Source: Gammaproteobacteria bacterium (GTDB taxonomy: Bacteria; Pseudomonadota; Gammaproteobacteria; Legionellales; Legionellaceae). Taken from it: a stretch of DNA of 64,000 bases. Location of the stretch: assembly GCA_024742995.1 (NCBI GenBank), contig JANSXK010000004.1, positions 1-64,000 on the forward strand, written 5' to 3'. Every line of letters starts with the position of its first letter. Position 1 is the first letter of the stretch. The notes under the pieces were generated by a model. It did no database searches. It saw only the letters and a program-made list of their open reading frames with translations, and had not been told where the DNA came from. Position numbers and translations under genes: made by a program. Below, piece after piece: positions 36,801 through 45,932 of the stretch.

Positions 36801-39005
36801 CTATTCTTGGGGAGTAACCGTCTCGTCATGATTCGAATAACTTCCATATCCATACCCATACCCATATCCGTACCCATAATAGCGATGATGGCGAATAGAA
36901 TTCTGTTTATGAAAATTAAAGATCGAACCATTTAAAGAGATGCCAGCGTTTGTTAATCGTTTTATAGCCAGCTCAATTTCTGAAGGTTGATGAATGTTTG
37001 CGCCCAACACCAGATAATTGGTACTTGCATGGGCGCTGATTAATGCAGCATCAGTCACAAGTAAAATGGGTGGGGTATCAATGATAACGAAATCAAATTG
37101 TGGCGATAAATGATTTAACAGTGCTTTAAAATTTTCTCCCGTAAGTAATTCTGATGGATTTTTTGGATAAGTTCCTCGGGATATAAACTTTAAGTTTTCA
37201 TGATTTGTTGTCGCGATTGCCTGCTCTGGCGTAATTTGATGGTTTAGGATTTCAGCCAAGCCGGGCGAAGCTGGTCTATCAAAATAGTTGTGGGCCGTAC
37301 CACGTCTAAGGTCAGTATCCATGACCAGTACTTTTTTCCCTGCGGTCGCCAATAAGTAAGCCAAGTTTACCGATATGAATGTTTTCCCTACACTGGGACA
37401 AATACCAAGAATGGCTACAACATTATTTGGGGCGCAACTTAATCTTATTTGTAAGGTTGTGCGCAAACTGCGCAGCGCTTCAATGGCTAAGCTTTGAGGA
37501 AAATTTTCTGCAAGTAGTGGGATGGATTTCGTAGCATGATCTTTTGTGGCTTCGGCATTTATTTTTTGTTCTTTGCTGAAAGGAATAATGGCCAAGTTTA
37601 ATAACTCAAATTTTTGCTCACTCCAAAGGGGGTCGTCAACGCGAGTTGTAGCAATTTTACGAATAAAAATAATCGCGAGACTCAGAATGAGGCCAAAAAA
37701 AATGCTAGAGAGGTAAATTAAGTATTGCCTTAAGGGTAGTGGATGCTGCGGATTGGTTGCTAAGGCAAGAATTCGTATGTCGCTGACTATGCCTGCTTTC
37801 ACAACTTTCAATTCCTGAATTTTGTTCAGTAACAGGGTATACAAAGCGCTTTTAACTTTGACATCTCTTATATAATGAACTGCAATTTGATCGGAAGCCG
37901 GTAATTGTTTTAATTCAGATGCGTATCTCTTACGTTCTGCTTGCAACGCTTTAAGTTTTGTTTCTAAGGTTAGGATAAAGGGATGTATAGGCGTGTACTG
38001 TTGCAATTTATCTATTTTTTCTATTTGCAGTTCGTTAATCTTGTTATCAATACTCGACAATTGTGTTAATAGATGTCCTGCTTGTAATTTAAGATTAATT
38101 TTCCCTTTTTCAGCCCGGTAAAGGTTTAGTTTTTTTTCGGAAATTTCCAAACTATGCTTGGTAATGGGTAATTGTTTGTATAAGAATGCTAAGGTTTTGG
38201 ATGCTTCAACGGCATTTTTTTGCACATCTTTTTCTTTTGTAACTTTTGCGATTGTATTCAATAATAGGGTCGCTTTTTTGGGGTCGGGATTACGGATTGA
38301 TAATTCTAATACGCCTGTATGTTGCCTGTTTTCCCCTAGGTCACTGATTTTTAGTTGATGTTGCAAGCCGGCACTGATATTGACGGCTGGTGTTTTGGAT
38401 ACTATAAAAGTAGTATTCAGTGGTGCATCAATACTATCGACCATGATTTGAATGGTTTTTTCATGATTTGTAACCAGCTTACCTACTTCACCTTGAAGCG
38501 TAAACGAGCTATTTGCTCGGTGTAGTGAGAAATGATTTTTTTTATCAAAAACCAATTGATAAGGTTTATCGTAATCGCCCTCCAGAATATCAAATTGACT
38601 TATTTTAATTGTGGCATGTGAACGATGAAAATACTTCTCAAGGAAAGATTTTTTGGTAGTGACTTTGATATTCAAGCCTAATTGCCTGACCACTGGTTCC
38701 ATGATAAAACGTGATTTGATCAGTGCGATTTGTGTTGGGACCGCAGAATTAATATTCCCTATGTTCATTGACCGTGATAGTTGTCCAACAACTTCAGAAT
38801 GACTTTGTCTTGCAGGGTCTATTTGCAACAAAAGGGTAGATTCGTATTGAGGTACTTTTCTTAGTTTATAGAGCATCCCGATTGCGAGCGAGATAATGAT
38901 GGTTATGAGAATAAGCCATTTTCCAGCCCACAATTCTGAGAATATTTTTTTAAAATCAATATCAATATCCTCTGGTTTTGTCATTCTGTCATTTATGATG
39001 CTCAT
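36801..39005 (-). CDS. wzc: Wzz-BY-kinase fusion, polysaccharide co-polymerase/tyrosine autokinase
   Basis: 734-aa inner-membrane protein that sets chain length and drives export of capsule or exopolysaccharide. The Wzz N-terminal domain has a first helix at about residues 31-50. A periplasmic coiled-coil region follows at about 270-400, with a second helix near 425-447. The cytoplasmic kinase has Walker A GICPSVGKTFISVN, A' VLVMDTDLRRG and Walker B FDFVIIDTPP. The tail carries a Tyr cluster (YYGYGYGYGYGYGSY), the autophosphorylation sites dephosphorylated by Wzb. The ATG overlaps wzb by four bases. Confidence 0.93.
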   Translation of the reverse strand: MSIINDRMTKPEDIDIDFKKIFSELWAGKWLILITIIISLAIGMLYKLRKVPQYESTLLLQIDPARQSHSEVVGQLSRSMNIGNINSAVPTQIALIKSRFIMEPVVRQLGLNIKVTTKKSFLEKYFHRSHATIKISQFDILEGDYDKPYQLVFDKKNHFSLHRANSSFTLQGEVGKLVTNHEKTIQIMVDSIDAPLNTTFIVSKTPAVNISAGLQHQLKISDLGENRQHTGVLELSIRNPDPKKATLLLNTIAKVTKEKDVQKNAVEASKTLAFLYKQLPITKHSLEISEKKLNLYRAEKGKINLKLQAGHLLTQLSSIDNKINELQIEKIDKLQQYTPIHPFILTLETKLKALQAERKRYASELKQLPASDQIAVHYIRDVKVKSALYTLLLNKIQELKVVKAGIVSDIRILALATNPQHPLPLRQYLIYLSSIFFGLILSLAIIFIRKIATTRVDDPLWSEQKFELLNLAIIPFSKEQKINAEATKDHATKSIPLLAENFPQSLAIEALRSLRTTLQIRLSCAPNNVVAILGICPSVGKTFISVNLAYLLATAGKKVLVMDTDLRRGTAHNYFDRPASPGLAEILNHQITPEQAIATTNHENLKFISRGTYPKNPSELLTGENFKALLNHLSPQFDFVIIDTPPILLVTDAALISAHASTNYLVLGANIHQPSEIELAIKRLTNAGISLNGSIFNFHKQNSIRHHRYYGYGYGYGYGYGSYSNHDETVTPQE
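36844..36879 (-). repeat. Hexanucleotide tandem repeat encoding Gly-Tyr units in Wzc tail
   Basis: Six near-identical 6-bp units (CCATAT/CCATAC type on the plus strand) encode alternating Gly and Tyr. Gain or loss of a unit keeps the frame and changes the number of phosphorylatable tyrosines. Confidence 0.8.
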
Positions 39006-39487
39006 GCTATTCCTTTATGAATTGCAGCTTCTTGTTTTTCACCCCATAGTTTCTCATACCAATCCTGAACCCCTTGTTCGATTAAAAGCAAAGAATGTTC
39101 AAATGCGCTTTTTGGACGGAGATAGGGGTCAGCAATATTGTATCCTCCCCATTCCCCCAGACGATGAACACGTCCATGAGCAGCTGGATATTGTTTTTCT
39201 ACCACCATGTGTTGTTCTGTGTCCATTGTAAAAATGATATCAGCTGAGTATATGATCTCAGCAGTCACTTGACGAGCCCTATGATCATGAATGGATAGTC
39301 CTCTGTCTGACATGAGTGCTCGACTGTGAGGGTCTGCCTCTTTATTTACCAAAGCACCAAGGCCGGCAGAGGAGATACTGACGGGCAATGACCTTTTATT
39401 TGTTTTTTCTAAAAATAATGCGGCTGCCATTGGACTGCGACAAATGTTACCAATACAAATGATCAGCACGTTTTGAACCATATTCAT
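39002..39487 (-). CDS. wzb: Low-molecular-weight protein tyrosine phosphatase
   Basis: 161-aa cytoplasmic phosphatase of the Wzb/Etp type. The catalytic P-loop C-x5-R-S is at residues 11-18 (CIGNICRS), and the general acid Asp is in NIADPYLRPKSAF. It dephosphorylates the Tyr tail of Wzc and so controls polysaccharide export. Start MNMVQNVLI at 39487. It lies 72 nt after wza and overlaps wzc by four bases, the classical wza-wzb-wzc order. Confidence 0.95.
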   Translation of the reverse strand: MNMVQNVLIICIGNICRSPMAAALFLEKTNKRSLPVSISSAGLGALVNKEADPHSRALMSDRGLSIHDHRARQVTAEIIYSADIIFTMDTEQHMVVEKQYPAAHGRVHRLGEWGGYNIADPYLRPKSAFEHSLLLIEQGVQDWYEKLWGEKQEAAIHKGIA

Positions 39488-39559
39488 ATTATAAATCCGT
39501 TACCGTGTTTTTATGATGCTACGTATCATAAATACCTATCATCTTTATTTTTTATTTCG

Positions 39560-40378
39560 CTACGCATTTTTCACAACTGCTTGCGTGTACCATATTGCTT
39601 GGATTGTTGGTAGCAATTGGTTTAGAGCCCTATTCCAACGTGTAGCGGGTGCTGATGATACAAATAATATATCACGGGGCCGCAAACTGAAATGCTCTGC
39701 TAGAAGCAGTTTATCGGGTGTTTTTGCATTCAACCAAAATATCTGCGGGTTCGAAAAACTACCTCTGACAACATAAATAAAGCGAGTGTCAGCAGAATCG
39801 GGTTTCATCCAACCCGATAAAGACAAAGCATCCGCCAGGGTTAGTCGTTGATCAGTGATGGGTAAAAACCCTATTTTTCCTAGCTCTCCTAGAGTGTACA
39901 CTTTTTGTCCTCTAAAATCAGCAACTCGAGCACTTACTTGAGGGTTTGGTACATATTTTTTGAGCTTTTCGGTGAGTTTTGAACGTATCTCATCTACAGT
40001 TTTGCCTGCAACATGTACGTAACCTATTAGTGGAAAAAAGATATCCCCTTTCGCGTTGACCAGGAAGCCAGCTTGGCCCGCAGCCCCTTGTACTGCTTGG
40101 GAAGTTGAGGTGACGGCGGAAGATGCAAGTAAAAACTCTGGGTGTTGCCACACTGTAATTTGTATCACATCTGATGGTGCTATTTTGTAAAAATAAGTAC
40201 TGACACGTTGATCAGAAATGAGGGTGGGTGTTATTGGAATTAAGGTGGGGTTAATTTCAACTTTTTCCGGCGTACTGTATGCTTGCATACCAGAGGTATT
40301 TAAATTATCCATCCCGGGCATCAACCCACAGCCACATAGCAACGCACTTAAACCAACAATACAAATTATTCGATACAT
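39560..40378 (-). CDS. wza: Outer-membrane polysaccharide export lipoprotein
   Basis: 272 aa. A short signal peptide ends in a lipobox (LLCGC, lipid-modified Cys17). The polysaccharide export domain follows (YKIAPSDVIQITVWQHPEF), then SLBB-type repeats (GDIFFPLIGYVHVAGKTVDEI, VYTLGELGKIGFLPI, LTLADALSLSGW). It ends near RDILFVSSAPATRWNRALNQLLP, a possible outer-membrane segment. It is shorter than E. coli Wza (about 380 aa), probably lacking a repeat. First gene of a minus-strand wza-wzb-wzc-ABC unit, divergent from the plus-strand membrane-protein operon with about 240 nt between. Confidence 0.92.
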   Translation of the reverse strand: MYRIICIVGLSALLCGCGLMPGMDNLNTSGMQAYSTPEKVEINPTLIPITPTLISDQRVSTYFYKIAPSDVIQITVWQHPEFLLASSAVTSTSQAVQGAAGQAGFLVNAKGDIFFPLIGYVHVAGKTVDEIRSKLTEKLKKYVPNPQVSARVADFRGQKVYTLGELGKIGFLPITDQRLTLADALSLSGWMKPDSADTRFIYVVRGSFSNPQIFWLNAKTPDKLLLAEHFSLRPRDILFVSSAPATRWNRALNQLLPTIQAIWYTQAVVKNA

Positions 40379-40621
40379 ATACTTAAGCTTAGAGCACCCT
40401 CATCCTTTGATTCTATCAGTCTGCCCTAAACTAAGGTCAGGTCCTTTTGCTCGATCTTTGAGTGCAACATTCAAATTACACTTTAGTTATTTAGCATGTA
40501 TTGATGGTTCATACCATACGACATAATTTGAACATTAAACAAATTTGATGTAAAACACAAGCTTTATGTCACATCAGAACTTGTTTTAATTTGGTAGGAT
40601 GATAGTGCAACTGATGTTAGT

Positions 40622-41932
40622 ATGAGCAATAAGAAACATGGAGTAATCATAATGTTTGTTGACTTGGGACGTAGGCTGTCAGGCATCCAATTATTTTGTA
40701 TGGCAGGTATTATTGCTGCTTGCTCGTTTTTCTTCAAATTAGATACCATCATGCACATTGATTGGACGTTCCCTTACCTTTCTGGGGCTGCTAATTATTC
40801 GACATTGTTTGACTGGCAAATTAGCCCAAGTGACTATGAAAAAGTAGCAGTGTTATCACCAGAGAAACATCGTGCTTATCATTATCACGCCACCAAGGAA
40901 ACAATGACTTACTCGACGTTAGAATATGGGTATGTACTCGTTGTATTACTGGCTCGACATTTGTTTCCGTGGCTGGGGGATATTCAAGCACTGATAGTAC
41001 TTCAAGTAGGGTTGCATATTTTAATCTCGTTATTAATGGTGCAGTATTGTTTAAACACCGGCTTGCGGAGAGGTTTGTTTTTTATCCTGTATGCAATTAA
41101 TCCAGTGGTATTACATATCGTGACGCTTCCATTTTATAATTTTTGGACTGTATTACCAAGTGTGGCACTTGCAGCTGTCTGGTTTAAACCAAGGCAATCG
41201 CGTTTATTGGTTCCTGTTTTTACATTCGTAATGCTCTTTTCTTTGTTAATTCGTCCCTTAACAATTTTTTTGACACTATTCGTTTTTGGCGTCGCATTTT
41301 ATAAAGATACTAGCTTGAGAGGTCGTCAAATTATTGCGGGGTCCTTTTTATGCTTTGTTGCAGGTTTGGCAGTTATTTACCAGCAGAGTCACCGTACACA
41401 TCGTTCATTTTTTCATACTGCCTATATTGCGATAGGAGCGTACTCGAATCCTCATGGTATTGATACATTTACGGACAAGACTGGTTATCAATACTACTAT
41501 CAGAAAACAGGAGAGCGTATTTCAACCAATGTTTTACATGGTAATTTTAAAGAACAAAAAGTGATGGCGCGTTATAACGAGACTTTGAAGGCACGTTATC
41601 TGCAAATTCTACATGATACGCCTATGTTATTAATTAGAAACGCTTTGTTTAATACCGTACAAGCATTTGGAGTGGGCTATGTTATGGATCATGATTGGCC
41701 ACGAGCACTAACGATATTAATCGGATTAAGCAGTATGTGTTTGTTGTTCGCTACGAGGCAGTGGGTGTGGTTATCAGCAATATTGTTATATTCAATGAGC
41801 TATACACCCTACTGCCCCCCTATTTCTTGCTATCAATTTGGCGCTGATCTTTTAGTGGTGCTGGGGGTATCTGCCGCTTTGGACAAGTTGTTTGAAAGAT
41901 ACAAAGCAAGCTTTTATATGAGGTTTGCATAA
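40622..41932 (+). CDS. Polytopic membrane protein, possible GT-C-type glycosyltransferase (paralog)
   Basis: 436 aa, about ten hydrophobic helices, paralog of 14443-15750. Shared motifs are HIDWTFPYLSGAANYSTLFD, SPSDYEKV, HRAYHYH, LEYGYVL, ARHLFPWLGDIQAL, NPVVLHI and SLLIRPLTIFL. The conserved charged loop after helix 1 is compatible with a lipid-phosphate-sugar-dependent transferase, but this is inference. The start at 40622 (MSNKKHG) or the in-frame ATG at 40652 are both possible. The stop abuts the next gene's ATG, so it is translated together with the Wzy/WaaL-type protein. Confidence 0.75.
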   Translation: MSNKKHGVIIMFVDLGRRLSGIQLFCMAGIIAACSFFFKLDTIMHIDWTFPYLSGAANYSTLFDWQISPSDYEKVAVLSPEKHRAYHYHATKETMTYSTLEYGYVLVVLLARHLFPWLGDIQALIVLQVGLHILISLLMVQYCLNTGLRRGLFFILYAINPVVLHIVTLPFYNFWTVLPSVALAAVWFKPRQSRLLVPVFTFVMLFSLLIRPLTIFLTLFVFGVAFYKDTSLRGRQIIAGSFLCFVAGLAVIYQQSHRTHRSFFHTAYIAIGAYSNPHGIDTFTDKTGYQYYYQKTGERISTNVLHGNFKEQKVMARYNETLKARYLQILHDTPMLLIRNALFNTVQAFGVGYVMDHDWPRALTILIGLSSMCLLFATRQWVWLSAILLYSMSYTPYCPPISCYQFGADLLVVLGVSAALDKLFERYKASFYMRFA

Positions 41933-43216
41933 ATGTATTCACGCTTTCTAACATTCTCTCATTTATTGGTGATATTGGGTGGATTGTTCGCTTTTTCAGA
42001 TGGTGTCTGGAGCAATGCGGTGCATGGATTTTTTTATAAACTATTAGATGATGGATTTATGCTGTTGCAAGAACAAACGCTTCTGTTGTTTGGTAGCACA
42101 ATGATGCTGATTTTATTGGGTATTCGAGCAAGGCCGGAGTTTTTGGTGATTTGCTTTTTATCCGTATCTGTTGGGGTGTATGAGTATATTGTTTCTATCT
42201 TTTTTGATACGGCATACTATGGATTTTGGTCATTAATCAATGGGTTTCTATTCCCTGCCATCTGGATGTTATTTTTATTAAGAACAAAAAATCAAAAACT
42301 ATATTTTCAGTCCTATTATATTGGAGCAATTATTTTCATGGTTGCGGCACTGGTCGTATTGTTTTTCTTTGATGTAAATGCTGGGTTTCTAAAACAAGAC
42401 GCAGCAGGTAGTGCGATCACTGGATTAAAAGGTCAATATGAGGGTAGTTGGTTTTTTCTGATTGTTGGCAATGTGAATAAACAATCAAATTACTTGCTGA
42501 TGTCCATGCTTCTAGGGCCCATGTTGTTGGAGTTAGAGGAGCCTGATAGGTTGTATTCAGTATATGTTGTGCTGGCAACTGTCTTATTGATTTTATTGTG
42601 CTCGCGCGCTACTTTAATGCTACTGCCCATCGTACTGTTTCTCAACAAACGTTATTTTTTGCCTTTATCAATGAAAACTAGGGTTTTAGCTTGGTTATTG
42701 CTGGTGATTTTATTGGCGATGACATTCGACCATTTGCTTACTATTTTTAAGTTCGTTTTTTTAAATATAAGAAGGGAAGGGCAGGTTGTTGATATCATGG
42801 GTACAATGAACAATCGACTCAGCCAGTGGGGTGCGCTTAGTGAGATAATTGAGGATCCTTCGGTACTTATACACGGTATTGGGATTGCAAATTATGGGCT
42901 GATGCTTGGTGGTGGGCCGGGTACTGGAACCCATAATTTATTTCTTGATCATTTGGTTGCTTCCGGGTTGTATGGTGTTATTGTGCTGGGTTTTATCGTC
43001 GTTTACGGCCTCATTAAAGCACTATTTATATCTGATAAACGTGTACTCATGGGGTATATATTTTTTCTTGCGCTTGCTTTTAGAGAATATACATTTGCGT
43101 ATGCTTTTGTCACATCCATGGGAGGATTGATCTTTATTTTTCTGCTTTATGTAACGTTTAATTACCCGAAAAAAAATGAATGCGTTGCGAATTTGGCATT
43201 GCAAGCGGATGCTTAG
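41933..43216 (+). CDS. O-antigen polymerase/ligase family protein (Wzy/WaaL-type)
   Basis: 427 aa, ten or more transmembrane helices. Near residues 320-360 it has the Wzy_C family block GTGTHNLFLDHLVASGLYGV, with the conserved His-Asn, preceded by a periplasmic loop with RLSQWGALSEII. Such proteins polymerise repeat units or ligate them to lipid A core; which of the two cannot be told from sequence. It begins one base after the preceding stop and is followed by gmhB, so the three genes form one plus-strand operon. Confidence 0.87.
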   Translation: MYSRFLTFSHLLVILGGLFAFSDGVWSNAVHGFFYKLLDDGFMLLQEQTLLLFGSTMMLILLGIRARPEFLVICFLSVSVGVYEYIVSIFFDTAYYGFWSLINGFLFPAIWMLFLLRTKNQKLYFQSYYIGAIIFMVAALVVLFFFDVNAGFLKQDAAGSAITGLKGQYEGSWFFLIVGNVNKQSNYLLMSMLLGPMLLELEEPDRLYSVYVVLATVLLILLCSRATLMLLPIVLFLNKRYFLPLSMKTRVLAWLLLVILLAMTFDHLLTIFKFVFLNIRREGQVVDIMGTMNNRLSQWGALSEIIEDPSVLIHGIGIANYGLMLGGGPGTGTHNLFLDHLVASGLYGVIVLGFIVVYGLIKALFISDKRVLMGYIFFLALAFREYTFAYAFVTSMGGLIFIFLLYVTFNYPKKNECVANLALQADA

Positions 43217-43272
43217 CCAGTATTAGCGTGTCACGCTTTAGAAATATAGCCATAATACTTAGAGGGTTTACA

Positions 43273-43863
43273 GTGAAGAAAGTATCCAATGAAGAGGCAC
43301 GTTCACTAGTGCCGCGATCACCTAAAAAAATTGTGATATTAGATAGGGATGGCATTATTAATGAAGACTCCCCTGCTTATATCAAATCAAAAGAAGAGTT
43401 TGTTTTTTTGCCAGGTAGTATTGATGCTATTGTTCAGTTGACTGCAGCGGGTTATCGAATAGGGGTCGCAACGAATCAATCTGGAATTGCTAGAGATTTA
43501 TATGGTGAAGTGCAATTGGCAGAAATTCATGACAAAATGATTGCTGGCATTGCGCTTGCTGGGGGTAGGATAGACGAAATCATGTATTGTCCGCACGCAC
43601 CGGATGAGCACTGTCAGTGTAGAAAACCCAAGCCAGGAATGCTATTGGATTTGGCTCGAAAGTTTGATTGCGACGCTCGTGATCTGGTGTTCATTGGGGA
43701 TAAAATTACCGATATACAAGCAGCAGAGCAAGCAGGTGCTCAGGCAGTATTGGTTCTATCAACCATGACGAAGATAGATGAGTTCTCTACCTATCATCAT
43801 GTTCCTGTTTATGATTCCTTACAACAATATGTACATGCACTTTTGGGGACCGCCAAATCATAA
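43273..43863 (+). CDS. gmhB: D-glycero-D-manno-heptose 1,7-bisphosphate 7-phosphatase
   Basis: HAD-superfamily phosphatase, about 196 aa, third enzyme of ADP-heptose synthesis. It has nucleophile motif ILDRDGIINED, motif II ATNQSGIAR, the zinc loop CPHAPDEHCQCRKPKPGM, and motif IV FIGDKITDIQAA. The open frame extends back to 43180 inside the upstream gene, but GTG at 43273, six nt after AGAGGG, is the likely start. It is separated from gmhA-hldE-hldD by 8 kb, as in many proteobacteria where gmhB is unlinked. Confidence 0.92.
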   Translation: MKKVSNEEARSLVPRSPKKIVILDRDGIINEDSPAYIKSKEEFVFLPGSIDAIVQLTAAGYRIGVATNQSGIARDLYGEVQLAEIHDKMIAGIALAGGRIDEIMYCPHAPDEHCQCRKPKPGMLLDLARKFDCDARDLVFIGDKITDIQAAEQAGAQAVLVLSTMTKIDEFSTYHHVPVYDSLQQYVHALLGTAKS

Positions 43864-43915
43864 AATTGGAATAAGCTGTATCGTTATGTTGAAACTTGGC
43901 GAGAGCAATATTGGT

Positions 43916-45931
43916 TTATCCGGTGTGCGGTATAATTGTAACTTTTAATTGACTGTTACCTATAATGTTTGCTTGCCAAATTAATTTTTTACTAGGAATA
44001 AGCACACCATAACTTGGAGATATTCTTGTGGTTTCCACTATGAGTTGCCATGGTTCCGAGCTCTCCCAGACAAGCTTATATTTTTGCGAAGATGCTTCCA
44101 AACTAACGGTATGACCCTCAGATGAGATTGTTGCTTTCACATTGGGGTCTAAATGCAACGGGATGCTGATGACATGCTGACCTTCACATAAAATTTCATC
44201 TTGAATGATCAAATGATGATTTGCATGATTGAGTTGTATCGTTCTTCTGGGTGTTACTGGGTCGGCCAAACGGTGGTACCCGGAATGAGAGCCAATAAAG
44301 CAATCATAATCATCCCCAACATGCCACGTTTCGATCGTGGGTTTTGCATCATTGTGTAATGTCCATAGATAATCCCATCGAATGAATCGATTGATTTCTT
44401 GGTTATCAATACAGGGTGTATTATGGCTTGCAGTGGCGCGAAATTGATTGCGCTCTTCATAAGAGGCAGTGTATACGTAGGCGCCACAATCGGAAATAAG
44501 TTTGACGCCATTGAGCACTGCTTCAAATGACAAGCAATCATTATGACCATGTCCGCCTCTTCCCGCTAATCCCACTGGACCGCAATCAATAAAAATATGA
44601 TCACTTTGGTTGCGCATGATATAAAAACCACCTTCCGGAAAAGATATGGAAGATAATCGTGGTATCGTGGTGTGAAGTGTGGGTGTTTTATGGTTTCCAT
44701 ATACCCAAAAAAACTCACTTGAAGTGTCGGTATGTTGTAATAGTGTCTGATTTTTGAAAGCATAACCTACCAGCGCGCAGATATAACGATGATCGTTGAC
44801 CGCCTGATAACCAAATGGCAATGCTCTGGCATCATCTGCATCTCCCCAGACGGGTGCATTGCCTGAAGGTTGTGTATAGGCGGCGGTAAATTGAGCCATT
44901 GAGCAAAGGTATGCGCTATAATTTTCGGGTATTTCTAAATTGAGTACCTGCCGGTATCGTGCAGGTAAGAAAAATAATTCGAGCACCAATCGGTGATAGG
45001 GTACAGATGCTTCAAAATCGACGCCATCGCTGCAAATTTGTCGTGGAAATTCGCAACAAAGGATGTGCCATCCCATACGCTGCCAACGATCTGGTGCATC
45101 CCCTTGCCCGAAAAACAGGCCAGCAAACACCAAGCCCGCCGCGTTAGCTGTGTAGTGGTTGCCGTTAATATCTGAATACTCTAAATGCCGTTCTGTAAAA
45201 TCAGCATGCAAATATAGGGCGGTTAAAAATTGTTGTCGGAAAGCGTTATCATTCCAAGCTTGGCTGGATTTAAAGACGTGAAACAACCAAGTCCAAGTCA
45301 GAATACGTATGGCTACTTCCATGGTGCAGGCCCAATTTATACTCTGTGCGTAGGGGTTTTCTCGGATCCAATCGATTAATATGGCTTTAACACTTTCAGC
45401 ATAGGTTTCATCCTGTGTTAATAAATAGGCCTGTCCTACTGGAATCAACCACTGCATTCGAGAAACTTCCCAAGGAAATTTCACATCGCTTGGACGTCCT
45501 GGATTATTGTAGTCGATATCAAGGATGTAATTTGGGGGCCAATCGTACTGCGATTTGTAATCTTTATGCCAATTGATGGGGGTGCCTAATTCGATTAACC
45601 CCGATCCTAATAAATTTACTTTGTGTGCCATCGCTCTATTCGCGCGTTCAAAAATTACGGTTGTTTCATTAGGAACGCAGTTTTCTAGTGTTGCCAGATC
45701 AATTAAGGTTGTCAAAGTGCAATAAGCACGCTCACCGATATGTGACCAGAGTGTTTCTAAGTCTTGATGTTGGGTTTGTTTCAGTAGAGAGGCTAATGTA
45801 AAAGAGTGGGCGCGGCGAGGAGCAAAATAGCGTTCTGCTTGACTGGAAACTTCTTGTTTTAATCGCTTAAAAATGACTTTTGGTGGTTTTCGTAAGCCTC
45901 GTCTTATTTTCGCTAGCATCTCTCCACTCAT
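43916..45931 (-). CDS. Heparinase II/III-like polysaccharide-lyase-fold protein (copy 1)
   Basis: 671 aa. An N-terminal alpha/alpha toroid (residues about 60-380, LIPVGQAYLLTQDETYAES, HLEYSDINGNHYTANAAGLV) is followed by a C-terminal beta-sandwich with GGHGHNDCLSFEAVLNG, GAYVYTASYEERNQFRATASHN and a Tyr/His-rich pocket. Proteins of this family in surface-glycan clusters are often tied to bi-domain oxidoreductases and asnB. They may process or epimerise uronic acid polymers, but the substrate is unknown. Start 45931 follows the asnB stop by one base, and the ATG at 45919 is an alternative. No signal peptide. Confidence 0.85.
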   Translation of the reverse strand: MSGEMLAKIRRGLRKPPKVIFKRLKQEVSSQAERYFAPRRAHSFTLASLLKQTQHQDLETLWSHIGERAYCTLTTLIDLATLENCVPNETTVIFERANRAMAHKVNLLGSGLIELGTPINWHKDYKSQYDWPPNYILDIDYNNPGRPSDVKFPWEVSRMQWLIPVGQAYLLTQDETYAESVKAILIDWIRENPYAQSINWACTMEVAIRILTWTWLFHVFKSSQAWNDNAFRQQFLTALYLHADFTERHLEYSDINGNHYTANAAGLVFAGLFFGQGDAPDRWQRMGWHILCCEFPRQICSDGVDFEASVPYHRLVLELFFLPARYRQVLNLEIPENYSAYLCSMAQFTAAYTQPSGNAPVWGDADDARALPFGYQAVNDHRYICALVGYAFKNQTLLQHTDTSSEFFWVYGNHKTPTLHTTIPRLSSISFPEGGFYIMRNQSDHIFIDCGPVGLAGRGGHGHNDCLSFEAVLNGVKLISDCGAYVYTASYEERNQFRATASHNTPCIDNQEINRFIRWDYLWTLHNDAKPTIETWHVGDDYDCFIGSHSGYHRLADPVTPRRTIQLNHANHHLIIQDEILCEGQHVISIPLHLDPNVKATISSEGHTVSLEASSQKYKLVWESSEPWQLIVETTRISPSYGVLIPSKKLIWQANIIGNSQLKVTIIPHTG

Positions 45932-45932
45932 A

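Noticed and set aside
36794-36931. N-terminal extension of the ABC transporter to 36931
   Set aside because: It overlaps the Gly-Tyr tail of wzc in another frame and encodes an unlikely Met/Gly-rich stretch; the ATG at 36793 is better placed.
43180-43272. Extended gmhB start at 43180
   Set aside because: It would overlap the end of the Wzy-type gene, and homology begins after the GTG at 43273, which has a good ribosome site.
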